DNA of 64,000 nt from Solimonas soli DSM 21787 (GTDB lineage: Bacteria > Pseudomonadota > Gammaproteobacteria > Nevskiales > Nevskiaceae), in contig NZ_KI440838.1 in assembly GCF_000474945.1 (NCBI RefSeq), positions 247,467-311,466 on the forward strand, read 5' to 3'. Made by a program: the position numbers and the translations under genes. The notes under the pieces were generated by a model. It was not told the DNA's origin, searched no databases, and worked only from the letters and a program-made list of their open reading frames with translations. Below, piece by piece: positions 47,320 to 56,921 of this stretch. How positions within the stretch are numbered: the first letter of the stretch is position 1; each line of letters opens with the position of its first letter.

Positions 47320-48909
47320 TCAGAACCGGCGCTCCGCCAGCGGCGGCGGCGTGTACTGGTAGAGCCAGGTTTCGGACAGCGGCTTGCCGTTCAGCGCCAG
47401 GTACAGGCGGATGTCGATCGGATCGGCCTTGTCGTCCGGCACCAGGTCGAACATCGCGCGCCAGCCGTGGATCGCGTCGAGCGGCCGTGCCGAGACGATC
47501 TCGACGCGGCCGCGTGCCGGACTGACGACGGCCTCGACTTTCGCATCGTGCGGCAGTCGGGCGAGCGGGCCGCCGGCGAAGTCGACGGCGAAGCGCCACG
47601 AGAAATAGCGGCGCGGCTGGCCGATGACGCCGCCGAGGCCGGTGCGCGTCGCCTGCGTCGTCGCCAGCGGCGTCTGTCGCGGGTTGCCGGCGCCCCAGCT
47701 CAGGCGGTAGGCGTAGAGATATTCCTGGCCGGGCCTGACCGGGTCCTTCGGGTTCCAGAACGCCACGATGTTGTCCGAGGTCTCGTCGGCCGTCGGAATC
47801 TCCACGAGCATGACCACGCCCGGACCCCAGTCGCCCTTCGGCTCGACCCAGGTGCTCGGCCGGCGGTCGTAGAACACGCCGTCGTCCTGGTAGTGATCGA
47901 AATCGCGGTCGCGCTGCATCAGGCCGAAGCCGCGCGGGCCGTCGTCGAAGAAGGAGTTGACGTGCACGTCGCGCGGATTGACCAGCGGCCGCCAGATCCA
48001 TTCGCCGCGGCCATTGCAGATCTGCAGGCCGTCGGTGTCGTGGATTTCCGGGCGCCAGTCGTTGGCCATGCGCCGATCGTTCTCGCCGAACTGGTACATG
48101 CTGGTCAGCGGCGCGATGCCGATGCGCTCGATGTCCTGGCGCGGATACAGCGCCGCGTCGATGTCCATCGCGAAAGGCTCGCCCGGCGTCAGCACGAAGC
48201 GATAGGCGCCGGCGATGCTCGGCGAGTCGAGCAGGCCGTAGACGGTGACGTGCTTCGCGCCCTTCGCCGGACGTTCGAGCCAGTACGCGACGAAGACCGG
48301 AAATTCCTCGGGGCGCGGCAGGCCGCAATCGACGGCGAGGCCGCGTGCCGACTGGCCGTACTGCTTCGAGGCGCCGACGGCGCGGAAGTACGAGGCGCCC
48401 TGGAAGGCGGCGACATCGCGCGCCCAGTCGTCGCGGAAGTTGAGGCGGAAGCCGGCGAAGCCGAGATTCTCCGGCAGCGAGCCCGCCTTCACGCCGCTTC
48501 GGCCGTAGTCGAACATCGCGCCGTCATAGGCGATCTCGGTCGCCTGGCCGTCGACGACTTCGTAGAGGTGGACCGGCGTGCGGACCGTGAAGCCGAGATG
48601 GAAGAAGCGCACCTGGAAGTCGAGATTCTCGTCGCGCCACAGCGAGTGCGCGTCGCGGAAGCGGATCGACTGCCAGCGGTCCCAGTCGAGCGAGGCGATC
48701 GGCGGCGGCAGCGTGTCCGGCGGCGCCTTGTACGGCTGCGCGGCGAGCGTGCGTGCGTGGCCCTTGAGGCGCGCGTAGTCGAAAGGCTGCGGCTTGCCGA
48801 GCGGCTTGAGCTCGTCGGCCTGCGCGAGCTGCGACAGCAGCGCGGCCGGTGCCGGCAAACCGGCGGCGGTGAGCGCGGCGGCGGATTTCAGCAGATGGCG
48901 TCGGTTCAT
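47320..48909 (-). CDS. opgD: Glucan biosynthesis protein D (OpgD/MdoD)
   Basis: A 529-residue periplasmic protein. The Tat signal begins 'MNRRHLLKSAAALTAAG'. Characteristic blocks: 'FDYARLKGHARTLAAQPYKAP', 'SIRFRDAHSLWRDENLDFQVRFFHLGF', 'SYFRAVGASKQYGQSARGLAVDCG' and 'EDRRM'-like 'ENDRRMANDWRPEIHDTDGLQI'. OpgD shapes osmoregulated periplasmic glucans. No opgGH is nearby. Confidence 0.94.
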   Translation of the reverse strand: MNRRHLLKSAAALTAAGLPAPAALLSQLAQADELKPLGKPQPFDYARLKGHARTLAAQPYKAPPDTLPPPIASLDWDRWQSIRFRDAHSLWRDENLDFQVRFFHLGFTVRTPVHLYEVVDGQATEIAYDGAMFDYGRSGVKAGSLPENLGFAGFRLNFRDDWARDVAAFQGASYFRAVGASKQYGQSARGLAVDCGLPRPEEFPVFVAYWLERPAKGAKHVTVYGLLDSPSIAGAYRFVLTPGEPFAMDIDAALYPRQDIERIGIAPLTSMYQFGENDRRMANDWRPEIHDTDGLQICNGRGEWIWRPLVNPRDVHVNSFFDDGPRGFGLMQRDRDFDHYQDDGVFYDRRPSTWVEPKGDWGPGVVMLVEIPTADETSDNIVAFWNPKDPVRPGQEYLYAYRLSWGAGNPRQTPLATTQATRTGLGGVIGQPRRYFSWRFAVDFAGGPLARLPHDAKVEAVVSPARGRVEIVSARPLDAIHGWRAMFDLVPDDKADPIDIRLYLALNGKPLSETWLYQYTPPPLAERRF

Positions 48910-49082
48910 GTGCTTCCTGTTTCCTTCGTCTCAGTGCTCTGCGGCACGCTCGCGATCATAGCGAGCCCCCGCTGTCGCGCGCGCCGCGCAGCCGCGCTGA
49001 ACGACCGCTGAGCGGCGCGCATCGCCCTCTGGCAGAAGAATTGCTTGGTCGGTAATGTCTATTTTGTGCGGAGGTGATGACG

Positions 49083-49772
49083 ATGCAGATGCCGGACTTT
49101 GCGCAATGTGGCACGGCGCCGCTGACGCGGCAGGATCTGATCTTCCTCTTCGAGCATTTCCCGGTGCCCGGGATCGATGCGGTCGAGGCGGCACAACGGC
49201 TCATCGAGCAGCCATCGACGCTCGACTCGATGCTCGAGGCCGACTACGTGTTCGACGCGCTTCGCGACCAGAAGACGCAGTGGCTCGAGGTGTCGCCGCA
49301 GCTGTTCTTCAACATCCTGTTGCGCCGCTGTCTGCCGGGCCGGCGCAACAGCCAGGAGCGGCAGGCGATTCACTATCTCGCCAATCTGCTCGGCCTGTTC
49401 ACGCGCACCGAGCGTCTCTATCGCGTCACGCGCGACGACGAGGCGAACTATCAGTATCTGGTCGATCTCGTCGCCGCCGCCGCGAACGCCGGGCCGGAGC
49501 GCGGGTTCCTCGTGCATTCGCACATCGGCAACTACGCGCTCTACACGGCCGGCATCTGCGCCGCGTGGGTCGAGCATCGCCACCGCTACAAGCGCCGGCC
49601 GGTAACCGTCGAGTACTACTGCAAGATGGGCCGCTCGTACTACTTCACCGCCGCGCGCCATCCGCTCGCCGCCGAGTTCGGGCTGCGCCAGGTCTTCGGC
49701 GAGCTGTCCGGCCGCTTCGACTACTACCGCGACGGGCTGGAGAAGATGGGGGAGGAATATCTGCGGCACTGA
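49083..49772 (+). CDS. Conserved-looking hypothetical protein, family not recognised
   Basis: About 229 residues, soluble, no signal peptide. Aromatic and Leu-rich blocks: 'DLIFLFEHFPVPGIDAVEA', 'DSMLEADYVFDALRD', 'VSPQLFFNILLRRCLPGRR', 'HYLANLLGLF'. The C-terminal part carries 'VEYYCKMGRSYYFTAARHPLA'. GGAGG lies 8 bases before ATG 49083; further in-frame starts lie at 49074 (GTG), 49077 and 49089. It stands alone between opgD (divergent) and the RND operon (convergent). Confidence 0.75.
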   Translation: MQMPDFAQCGTAPLTRQDLIFLFEHFPVPGIDAVEAAQRLIEQPSTLDSMLEADYVFDALRDQKTQWLEVSPQLFFNILLRRCLPGRRNSQERQAIHYLANLLGLFTRTERLYRVTRDDEANYQYLVDLVAAAANAGPERGFLVHSHIGNYALYTAGICAAWVEHRHRYKRRPVTVEYYCKMGRSYYFTAARHPLAAEFGLRQVFGELSGRFDYYRDGLEKMGEEYLRH

Positions 49773-49807
49773 ACCACGTTCCGCCACCGCTTCGAGGACG
49801 CTGGCGC

Positions 49808-52800
49808 TCAGTCGACCGCCACTCGCGGCCCGGCGAGATCGGGCGGCAGCAGCTTGTACATCACCGGCGTGACGAGGCGGCCGATCAGCGTCGAGCTGAT
49901 CAGGCCGCCGATGATGACGAGCGCCATCGGCGAATACAGCGGCGAGTTCTGCAGCGCCAGCGGCAGCAGGCCGCCGATCGCCGTCACCGAGGTCAGCAGG
50001 ATCGGCAGGAAGCGAATCTCGCCGGCCTCGGTGATCGCGTCATCGAGCGGCTTGCCCTGTTCGCGCAGCTGGTTGGTGAAGTCGACGAGCAGGATCGAGT
50101 TCTTGATCTCGATGCCGATCAGCGCGATGAAGCCGACCATCGCCGTGAAGCTCAGCGTGTAGCCGCAGAGGAACAGCAGCACGATGCCGCCCATCACGCC
50201 GAGCGGGATGACGCCGGCGACGATCAGCGTGCTCCTGAAGCTGCCGAATTCGAGAACCAGCACCGCCATGATGCCGGCGATGGCGACGAGGATGGCCGTG
50301 CCGAAGCCGGCGAAGCTGTCCTGGCGGCCTTCGAGTTCGCCGCCGGCTTCGTAGCGATAGCCGGGCGGCAGATCCATCTGCGCCAGCTTGCCCAGCAGCT
50401 GCTGGGTCAGCGCTTCGGTGTTGTAGCCGGCCTGCGTGTACGCGGTGATCGACACCGCGCGTTCGCGGTTGCGGCGATAGATGCGCGGCGAGGACTCGCT
50501 GAGCTGCAGCCGCGCCAGCTCGGCGAGCGGAATCTGCGCGCCGGCCGCGCTGGCGACATGCAGGCCCTCCAGCGTCGCCAGCGAGGGCTGCGCCTGCATC
50601 GGCGCGCGCAGCACGATCGGATACTTGTCGCCGTCGGGCTCGTGGAAATCGCCGGCCGAGAGTCCGGCGACGGCGAGACGCACCGTGCGATCGAGATCGA
50701 GCAGCGGCACGCCGAGCAGGCCGGCTTTGGCCGTGTCGATGTCGAGCTGCAAATCGAGGCGCGCGCGGCGCAACGGATTGCTGATGTTGCGCACGCCCGG
50801 CGTCGCGCGCATCAACGCTTCCAGTTCACCGGCCAGCTCGCGCAGCCGGTCGAGATCGGGACCGATGATGCGCAGCGCGATCGGCGCCTCGATCGGCGGG
50901 CCGTTCTCGAATTCCTTGACGACGATCTCGGCGCCGGGCAGCGCGTCGAACTGCGTGCGCAGCTGCTCGTGCAGGGCGGGCGTGCGGCGCGGGTCGTAGC
51001 GCTGCAGCTGCACGAAGATCTCGGCGTAGTTCGCGGCGTTCTCGTGCGGGAACACGTTGTAGTAGATGCGTGGATTGCCGTGGCCGAGGTTCGACAGCGT
51101 GTGCTTGACCTCGGGATGCCGGGCGAGGATGTCTTCGACCTGCGTGAGGATCGCTGCGGTGCGCTGCAGGCCGGTGCCGTTCGGCGTGGTGATCGTCACC
51201 AGGAACTGCGGCGTATCGGCGGTCGGGAACAGCGACAGGCCCATCAGCGGAATCAGCGCGAACGACAGCGCGAAGGCCAGCGCCGACAGCATGACGGTGA
51301 GCTTCGGACGCGCCAGCGCGCGGCGCAGCCAGGGCGCGTAGACGCCGTGGATCAGGCGCAGCAGGGCCTGCAGCAGTGCGTTGCCGTGTTCATCGCCGTC
51401 GCGCGGCAGCACGCGCGAGGCGAGGAAGGGAATGATGGTCAGCGACACCAGCAGCGAGGCGCCGACCGTGAACACGACGGCAAGCGGCATCGAGCGGATG
51501 AACTTGCCGGCGTTGCCGGGCAGGGCCAGCAGCGGCACGAAGGCGAACAGCAGCGTCGCCGTGCAGCCGAGCACGGCCATCGCGATCTGTCGCGTCGCGC
51601 GGATCGCCGCCTCGTCGGGCGTATGGCCCATGCGCAGGAAGCGCGCGATGTTCTCGGTGACGACGATGGAGTCGTCGACCAGCAGGCCGAGGGCGATGAC
51701 GAAGCCGGCGATCGACAGCTGGTTGAGCGAGAAGCCGGCGAAGTACAGCGCCGCGAGCCCGGTGAGCAGCGACAGCGGCAGCGAGACCATGACGATGCCG
51801 GCGGCGCGCAGGCCGAGCGGCAGCAAGGTCAGGGCGACGAGCGCGACGGCGAGCAGGAAGTCGTGGCTGAGCCGGTCGAGACGCGACTTGACGTTCTGCG
51901 ACTGGTCGAAGCCGAGCTGCAGGCTGACGCCGGCCGGCAGCGTCCTGGCGAAGGCGGCGACCTCGGCGTCGATCGCCGCCCTGGTCTCGAAGATGTTGCG
52001 GCCGGTCTTCTGGTTGGCGGTGACGTAGACGGCGCGCCGGCCGTCGAAGCGCGCGACGTAGTCGTAGGGCCCGGAGTCCCAGCGCACGTCGGCGACGTCG
52101 CCGACATGGATGGCGTGCTCGCCATTGCCGGCGATCACCGTGTCGCGGATCTGCTGCAGACTGTGGAAGGCGCCGCTGGTCTTGAGGTTGAAGCGCCGCG
52201 CGCCGGCTTCGACGGCACCGCCCGGCACGTTGGTGTTGTCGGCCTGGAGCACGCCGAGCACTTGTCCGGCCTGCAGATGCAGCTCGGCCATGCGCTCGAG
52301 ATTCAGTTCCACGCGCAGCTCGCGCTGCGGATAGGCCCAGCTCTCGGACTTCCTCACGCCCGGCACGCGCTCGAGCGCGTCCTTGAGGTCCTCGGCCGCA
52401 TCCTCCAGCGTGCGGTACGAAGCCGTGGCCGAGACCAGGGCGTACTGCACGATGTTGACGTCGCCCGGATTGATCTTGTTGATCTCGACGCTGGCCACCG
52501 CCGCCGGCAGCTTGCGCGTCAGCGCGTCGATCTCGCGCGTCAGTTCGTCGTACTTCTTGTCGGTGTCGACGTAGGCCTCGAACTCGACGCGGATGATGCC
52601 GAGGCTGTCGTCGGCGGTCGAGACGATTTCCTTGACGTCGTCGAGCGTATGGATGGCGTCCTCGATCGGTTCGACGACCTGACGCTCGATCTCCTGCGGA
52701 TCGGCGCCCGGGTAGACGACGACCACCGAGAACGCCGAGATCGGAAAGTGCGGGTCCTCGGTGCGCGAGATCTTCAGCCAGGCCGACGCGCCGAGCGCCG

Positions 52801-52864
52801 CCAGCAGCAGCGAGGCCACCAGCATGAACGGCATGTTGCGGACCGCGAAATCGGAGATGCGCAT
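49808..52864 (-). CDS. RND efflux transporter, inner-membrane pump (AcrB/HAE1-type)
   Basis: A 1018-residue pump with the two-half, 12-helix design. 'DFAVRNMPFMLVASLLLAALGASAW' is helix 1. 'GLLVDDSIVVTENIARFLRMG' and 'LIGIEIKNSILLVDF' are the helix 4 and 10-11 regions, where proton-relay Asp residues sit. The porter-domain repeats 'YPGADPQEIERQVVEPIE' and 'RLDLQLDIDTAKAGLLGVPLLDLDRTVRLAV' are normal. Last gene of tetR-tolC-MFP-RND; it starts 9 bases after the MFP stop. Substrate range unknown. Confidence 0.94.
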   Translation of the reverse strand: MRISDFAVRNMPFMLVASLLLAALGASAWLKISRTEDPHFPISAFSVVVVYPGADPQEIERQVVEPIEDAIHTLDDVKEIVSTADDSLGIIRVEFEAYVDTDKKYDELTREIDALTRKLPAAVASVEINKINPGDVNIVQYALVSATASYRTLEDAAEDLKDALERVPGVRKSESWAYPQRELRVELNLERMAELHLQAGQVLGVLQADNTNVPGGAVEAGARRFNLKTSGAFHSLQQIRDTVIAGNGEHAIHVGDVADVRWDSGPYDYVARFDGRRAVYVTANQKTGRNIFETRAAIDAEVAAFARTLPAGVSLQLGFDQSQNVKSRLDRLSHDFLLAVALVALTLLPLGLRAAGIVMVSLPLSLLTGLAALYFAGFSLNQLSIAGFVIALGLLVDDSIVVTENIARFLRMGHTPDEAAIRATRQIAMAVLGCTATLLFAFVPLLALPGNAGKFIRSMPLAVVFTVGASLLVSLTIIPFLASRVLPRDGDEHGNALLQALLRLIHGVYAPWLRRALARPKLTVMLSALAFALSFALIPLMGLSLFPTADTPQFLVTITTPNGTGLQRTAAILTQVEDILARHPEVKHTLSNLGHGNPRIYYNVFPHENAANYAEIFVQLQRYDPRRTPALHEQLRTQFDALPGAEIVVKEFENGPPIEAPIALRIIGPDLDRLRELAGELEALMRATPGVRNISNPLRRARLDLQLDIDTAKAGLLGVPLLDLDRTVRLAVAGLSAGDFHEPDGDKYPIVLRAPMQAQPSLATLEGLHVASAAGAQIPLAELARLQLSESSPRIYRRNRERAVSITAYTQAGYNTEALTQQLLGKLAQMDLPPGYRYEAGGELEGRQDSFAGFGTAILVAIAGIMAVLVLEFGSFRSTLIVAGVIPLGVMGGIVLLFLCGYTLSFTAMVGFIALIGIEIKNSILLVDFTNQLREQGKPLDDAITEAGEIRFLPILLTSVTAIGGLLPLALQNSPLYSPMALVIIGGLISSTLIGRLVTPVMYKLLPPDLAGPRVAVD

Positions 52865-52873
52865 GGCGCCGGC

Positions 52874-53911
52874 TCAGTTCGGCTCGACGACGCGCACGGC
52901 TTCGCCGTCGCTCAGATACGCGGCGCCGTCGGTGACCACGCGCGTGCCGGCCGGCAGTGCCTGCTCGAGGGCGGCGCGCTCGCCGGCGAGGAAGGCGACC
53001 GCGACCTTGCGCGCATGCGCCGTGGTTCCGTCCAGCGTGAAGATCGTGGTCGCGCGCTGGTCGCCTTCGACCAGTGCCGCCATCGGCACGTAGCTGCGCG
53101 TCGCGCCGCTGCCGCGCACGCTGATCGTCGCGCGGCCGACCAGGCCGCTCGGCAATGGCGTGTCGCCGTCCGCCTGCGCCTCGAGGCCGAGCTCGACCGG
53201 GAATGCGCCGCTGCGCGGATCGGCGGCGCGGCTCAGCTCGATGACGCGCGCCGCGAAGCGACGCCCGGGATACGCGTCGAACTCGATCTGCGCGGCGTCG
53301 CCGAGCTGCACGCGCACCGCGTCGCGGTCGGCGAGGCCGAGCTTGAGGACGTGGCCGGAACCGGACTGCGCGACTTCGAGCACCGGCTGGCCGGCGGCAA
53401 CCGTCTCGCGCGGCTCGACGTACCGGCGCAGCACCACACCGTCGGCCGGCGCGACGATCTGCGCGTGGCCGAGGTTGTACTGCGCGGCGTCGAACTGCGC
53501 GCGCGCCACCGCCTCGGCGGTGCCGAGATCGTCGAGCTGCTCGCGGGTGATGACGTCGTCGGCGTACAGTGCGCGGCCACGCCGCAGGTCGCGCTGCGCC
53601 TTCTCGTAGGCGGCGCGCGCCTGCGCGACGCCGGCGCCGACTTCGGTCGTCTCGATTTCGGCAAGCACCTGGCCCCGGCGCACGCTGTCGCCGGCGCGCA
53701 CCGCGATGTCGCGCACGACGCCGCCGGTCTTGAAGGCGAGGCGGGCCTCGTCGCGCGTCGCCAGCAGGCCGCTGGCGACGATCGGCGCTTCGGCCGGGCC
53801 GCTTTCGACCGTCACGGCGCGCACCGCGCGCGGCGCCTTGGCCGGCGGCGGCACTTCGTGGCCGCAGGCGGCGAGGGTGAAGGCGAGCAGCAAGATGATG
53901 CGGACGTTCAT
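52874..53911 (-). CDS. RND efflux periplasmic adaptor (MFP), lipoprotein
   Basis: A 345-residue adaptor. Lipobox 'AFTLAACG' at about residue 18. 'ARLAFKTGGVVRDIAVRAGDSVRRGQVLAEIE' and 'IVAPADGVVLRRYVEPRETVAAGQPVLEV' are the two lipoyl half-motifs around a coiled-coil ('AAYEKAQRDLRRGRALYADDVITREQLDDL'). Start ATG 53911. Bridges the pump and TolC. Confidence 0.93.
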   Translation of the reverse strand: MNVRIILLLAFTLAACGHEVPPPAKAPRAVRAVTVESGPAEAPIVASGLLATRDEARLAFKTGGVVRDIAVRAGDSVRRGQVLAEIETTEVGAGVAQARAAYEKAQRDLRRGRALYADDVITREQLDDLGTAEAVARAQFDAAQYNLGHAQIVAPADGVVLRRYVEPRETVAAGQPVLEVAQSGSGHVLKLGLADRDAVRVQLGDAAQIEFDAYPGRRFAARVIELSRAADPRSGAFPVELGLEAQADGDTPLPSGLVGRATISVRGSGATRSYVPMAALVEGDQRATTIFTLDGTTAHARKVAVAFLAGERAALEQALPAGTRVVTDGAAYLSDGEAVRVVEPN

Positions 53912-53927
53912 GCCAAAACCTTCGTGT

Positions 53928-55304
53928 TCACGGCGCCAGCAGTGATTCGGGCAATGGATAGCCGGCATTGGCCAGCTCGTATTCGGCGGCGCGGTCGAGC
54001 GCCTCGCAGCGCGCGATCGCCAGATTCATGCGCGCCTCGCGCTGCGCGCGCTCGGCGTCGAGGAATTCGATCTGCGACAGCGCCGCGGCGTCGCGCTTGC
54101 GTTCGGCGATGCGGAAGCTTTCCTCGGCGGCGGCCAGCTGCGCCTGGCTCGATTGCACGGCGCGCAGCGAGGTCGCGAGATTCTCCTCGGCGGCGCGCAG
54201 CGCCAGCGCCAGGCGGCGCTGCAGGTCCTCGCGCTCGGCGCGCAGGCCGGCGCTCTGCGCCGCGGCGCGCCGGCGCTGCGCGCTGCGGCTGCCGGCGTCC
54301 CACAGATCCCAGTGCAGCACCAGCGAGACGGTGTCGAAATCGTCGTCGCGGCCGAAGTGGTACTCCTCGCCCTGGATGCCGTAGTCGGCGGCCAGGCCGA
54401 GCGTCGGCCAGCGGGCGGCGCGCGCCGCCCGCTCGCCGGCTTCGGCGGCGCTGAGATTGGCGTCGAGCTCGCGCAGTTCGGGGCGCGGGCGCGGATCGAC
54501 GAGCGGCTGGAGCGGCAGCTCGAGCGCATCCGGCGCCGGCAGCGTCAGCGGCGCGTCGGTCGGTGCGCCGCGCAGCAGATTCACCAGGCGTCGCGCCTGC
54601 CTTGCCTGCGTGCGCGCGGCATCGAGCTGCTGGGCGGCGGCGAGACGCTCCGCCTCGGCGCGCAGCACGCGATCGCGCGTCGCCTTGCCGGCATCGAGCA
54701 GGGCCTGCGAGACCCGCACGTTTTCGGCGAGCAGCCGCTCGCTGGCCTCGAGAATGCCGCTCGCCGCCTCGGCCTGCACGGCACCGTAATAGGCGCGCTT
54801 GAGTTCGCGCACCAGACTGCGCGCGTAGGCCTCGCGCTGCGCGCGGCTGGCGCCGGCCAGCGCCTGCTTGGCATCGACGTTCGCCCACAGCTGCGGCGCG
54901 ATGAGCGGCGCGGACAGCGACAGCTTGGTTTCCTGCTCGCGCTCGCGCAGCAGGGCGATGCTCTGGTTCGCGATGTTCGGGAACTGCGGCGGCTGGCCCT
55001 GCTGCTCCAGCATCTGGTTCAGCGTGTCGTAGACCGGATTGAGCAGATCCCCGGTCGGGATGTCGATCGTGCGGCCGCCGTGCGCGCGCGTGTAACGCGC
55101 GTTGAAATCCAGCTGCGGATACTGCCGGGCGCGCGCGTCCTCGAGATCGTAATCGCTGGCGCGCACGTTCGCGCCGCGCGCGGCGAGCGCAGGATTGTCG
55201 CGCAACGCTTCGTCAAGATAGGCCTGCAGCTGGGTGTCGGCCGCCGCCGCCGGCAGGGTTGCGCCGAGCAGCAATGCGGCGAGCGCGAGCGCTCGGGCCT
55301 TCAC
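53928..55304 (-). CDS. TolC-family outer-membrane efflux channel
   Basis: A 458-residue channel. GTG start (55304) overlaps the TGA of tetR (GTGA). Signal peptide 'KARALALAALLLGATLPAAAAD', then 'LQAYLDEALRDNPALAARGANVRASDYDLEDARARQYPQLDFNARY', the TolC repeat opener, repeated later from 'PELRELDANLSAAEAGERAARAARWPTLGLAADY'. Followed by the adaptor gene after 16 bases. Forms the trimeric exit duct. Confidence 0.93.
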   Translation of the reverse strand: MKARALALAALLLGATLPAAAADTQLQAYLDEALRDNPALAARGANVRASDYDLEDARARQYPQLDFNARYTRAHGGRTIDIPTGDLLNPVYDTLNQMLEQQGQPPQFPNIANQSIALLREREQETKLSLSAPLIAPQLWANVDAKQALAGASRAQREAYARSLVRELKRAYYGAVQAEAASGILEASERLLAENVRVSQALLDAGKATRDRVLRAEAERLAAAQQLDAARTQARQARRLVNLLRGAPTDAPLTLPAPDALELPLQPLVDPRPRPELRELDANLSAAEAGERAARAARWPTLGLAADYGIQGEEYHFGRDDDFDTVSLVLHWDLWDAGSRSAQRRRAAAQSAGLRAEREDLQRRLALALRAAEENLATSLRAVQSSQAQLAAAEESFRIAERKRDAAALSQIEFLDAERAQREARMNLAIARCEALDRAAEYELANAGYPLPESLLAP

Positions 55305-55966
55305 GGCTTTGCGCCTTTGGCCGGCCGCAGGCCCTGCAGGCCGAAGCGGATCGCGTGTGCGAGGAACTCGTCGGCGGACAGGCCGACCTCTTCGAGGAAC
55401 GCCGCCTTGGTCTGCGCGATCTGGATCGCGCCGTGTGTGTAGCCCCACAGCGTCAGCGCGACCAGCATCGGCTTGTCGATCCTGGCGATCGTGCCGTCGC
55501 GCGCGCCGGCCGTGAGCGCGGCGATCGTCACCTCGTGCACGGCGACACCGGCTTCGAGTACGGCGCGCTCGCTGGAGCCGGCGTCGATGCGGTCCGGCTG
55601 GTGGGCTTCGAAGCGCGACAGCGCCGCGAAATACAGCGGGAATTCGCTCGCAAAGGCCATGTAGGCGCGGCCGATCGCGACGATCTTGTCGTAGCCGCGC
55701 TTCTCGCCGTCGGCCGCCGCCGACAGCCGCTCGCGCAGGACGCGCAGGGCGCGCCGGCAGACCGCGAACTGCAGCTCGGCCTTGTTCTTGAAGTAGACAT
55801 AGACGAGTGCGCGCGACACGCGGGCGCGGCGGGCGACGTCTTCCATCTTCGCCGCCTCGAATCCGTGGCGCGCGAACACGGCTTCGGCGGCATCGATGAG
55901 CGCCTCGCGCCGTCGTTCTTTCTCGTCGTCGCGGCGCAGGCGGCTGCGGCTCGGCTTGCGGCTCAC
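55301..55966 (-). CDS. TetR-family repressor of the efflux operon
   Basis: A 221-residue regulator. HTH: 'REALIDAAEAVFARHGFEAAKMEDVARRARVSRALVYVYFKNKAELQFAV'. GTG start at 55966 (VSRKPSRSRLRR) has GGGGAGGAACC in front; ATG starts further up lack this site. First gene of tetR-tolC-MFP-RND. A palindrome at 56003-56015 in its promoter is the likely operator. Confidence 0.9.
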   Translation of the reverse strand: MSRKPSRSRLRRDDEKERRREALIDAAEAVFARHGFEAAKMEDVARRARVSRALVYVYFKNKAELQFAVCRRALRVLRERLSAAADGEKRGYDKIVAIGRAYMAFASEFPLYFAALSRFEAHQPDRIDAGSSERAVLEAGVAVHEVTIAALTAGARDGTIARIDKPMLVALTLWGYTHGAIQIAQTKAAFLEEVGLSADEFLAHAIRFGLQGLRPAKGAKP

Positions 55967-56002
55967 GGTTCCTCCCCCTGCCGTGGATGGGCGGCACTTT
56001 AC

Positions 56003-56015
56003 TGACATCATGTCA
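56003..56015. promoter_or_regulatory. Candidate TetR operator upstream of the efflux operon
   Basis: TGACATCATGTCA is a perfect 13-base palindrome. It is 37 bases upstream of the tetR GTG, in an AT-rich patch. Confidence 0.6.
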
Positions 56016-56076
56016 ATCATTCAACACGTGTCCAACAAAAGCACGACGGCGGGGCGGCGTGCGACCGGCGCGCGCC

Positions 56077-56778
56077 TCAGTCCGGCCGCGCCAGACGCTC
56101 GACGATGAGGCGGATGACCTGCGGGTTGAACGGCAGGCCGAAATGGCTGCCGCGCACTTCGACGTTCTCGGTGTTCGGCGCGGCGTCTTCGAGGCTGGCA
56201 CGCCAGGTGACGATGCCGTCGCTGCGCGTGTAGATCGCTGTGCAGGGCACCGGCGGCGGGACGATGCGGCGCGCGAAGCCTTCGAGATCGACCTTCTGCG
56301 GCTGGCCGCGATTGGCGAGCCGGAACAGGGCGACCATGTTGTTGGCGTTCGGGTGGCCGTTGATCGGACTGCCGAGCGTGATGACGCGACGCACCAGCTG
56401 CGGCTGGTGGCGCGCCATTTCACGCACGAAGACGCCGCCGAGGCTCCAGCCGACCAGTGTCACCGGACCCTGCTGCGCGTGCAGTTCGCGCAGGCGCGCG
56501 GCGAGCCGGTTCTTGACGTCGCCACGCATGCCGAGATTGCGCGCGCAGCCCCAGCCGCGGGCCGTGTAGCCGAGCCGGCGCAGCAGCCCGAGCAGCGGCG
56601 CGATCGTGCGGTCGCTCATGCCGAAGCCCGGCACGACCATCACCGCTTGCCCGTGTCCGCGCGGCAGCTCGCGCAGCAGGCGGTTGTAGGACAGGGCGAG
56701 ACCGGCGAGTTCGAGACCGAGACGGCCTTCGAGCAGCAGCAGGGTCTTCGGCGGTGCGGCAAGGTCCTGGACGGGCAT
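56077..56778 (-). CDS. Alpha/beta hydrolase (lipase/esterase-like)
   Basis: A 233-residue hydrolase. 'AVMVVPGFGMSDRTIAPLLGLLRRLGYTARGWG' is the oxyanion strand, 'LVGWSLGGVFVREMA' the nucleophile elbow, 'TRSDGIVTW' the Asp and 'VRGSHFGLPF' the His region. No signal peptide. Divergent from the acyl-CoA dehydrogenase gene. Confidence 0.88.
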   Translation of the reverse strand: MPVQDLAAPPKTLLLLEGRLGLELAGLALSYNRLLRELPRGHGQAVMVVPGFGMSDRTIAPLLGLLRRLGYTARGWGCARNLGMRGDVKNRLAARLRELHAQQGPVTLVGWSLGGVFVREMARHQPQLVRRVITLGSPINGHPNANNMVALFRLANRGQPQKVDLEGFARRIVPPPVPCTAIYTRSDGIVTWRASLEDAAPNTENVEVRGSHFGLPFNPQVIRLIVERLARPD

Positions 56779-56921
56779 GGCGGACGCGGCAGATGGAGGT
56801 GCGAGAGCTTAGCGAAATGCATGGCGACGCCGCACGGCGCCGGGCGCCGACGCTGCGCTATCCTGCGCGCCGCCGCCTGCCGTGTGAACGGTGCGCAGGA
56901 AAAAACGTCGGGGGAGCAACC

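Noticed and set aside
49055..54454. Very long plus-strand open frame (about 1800 codons) opposite the RND and adaptor genes
   Set aside because: It is a GC-driven shadow. It runs antisense through real genes with clear family motifs and its own translation is low-complexity Arg/Ala/Gln without any domain.
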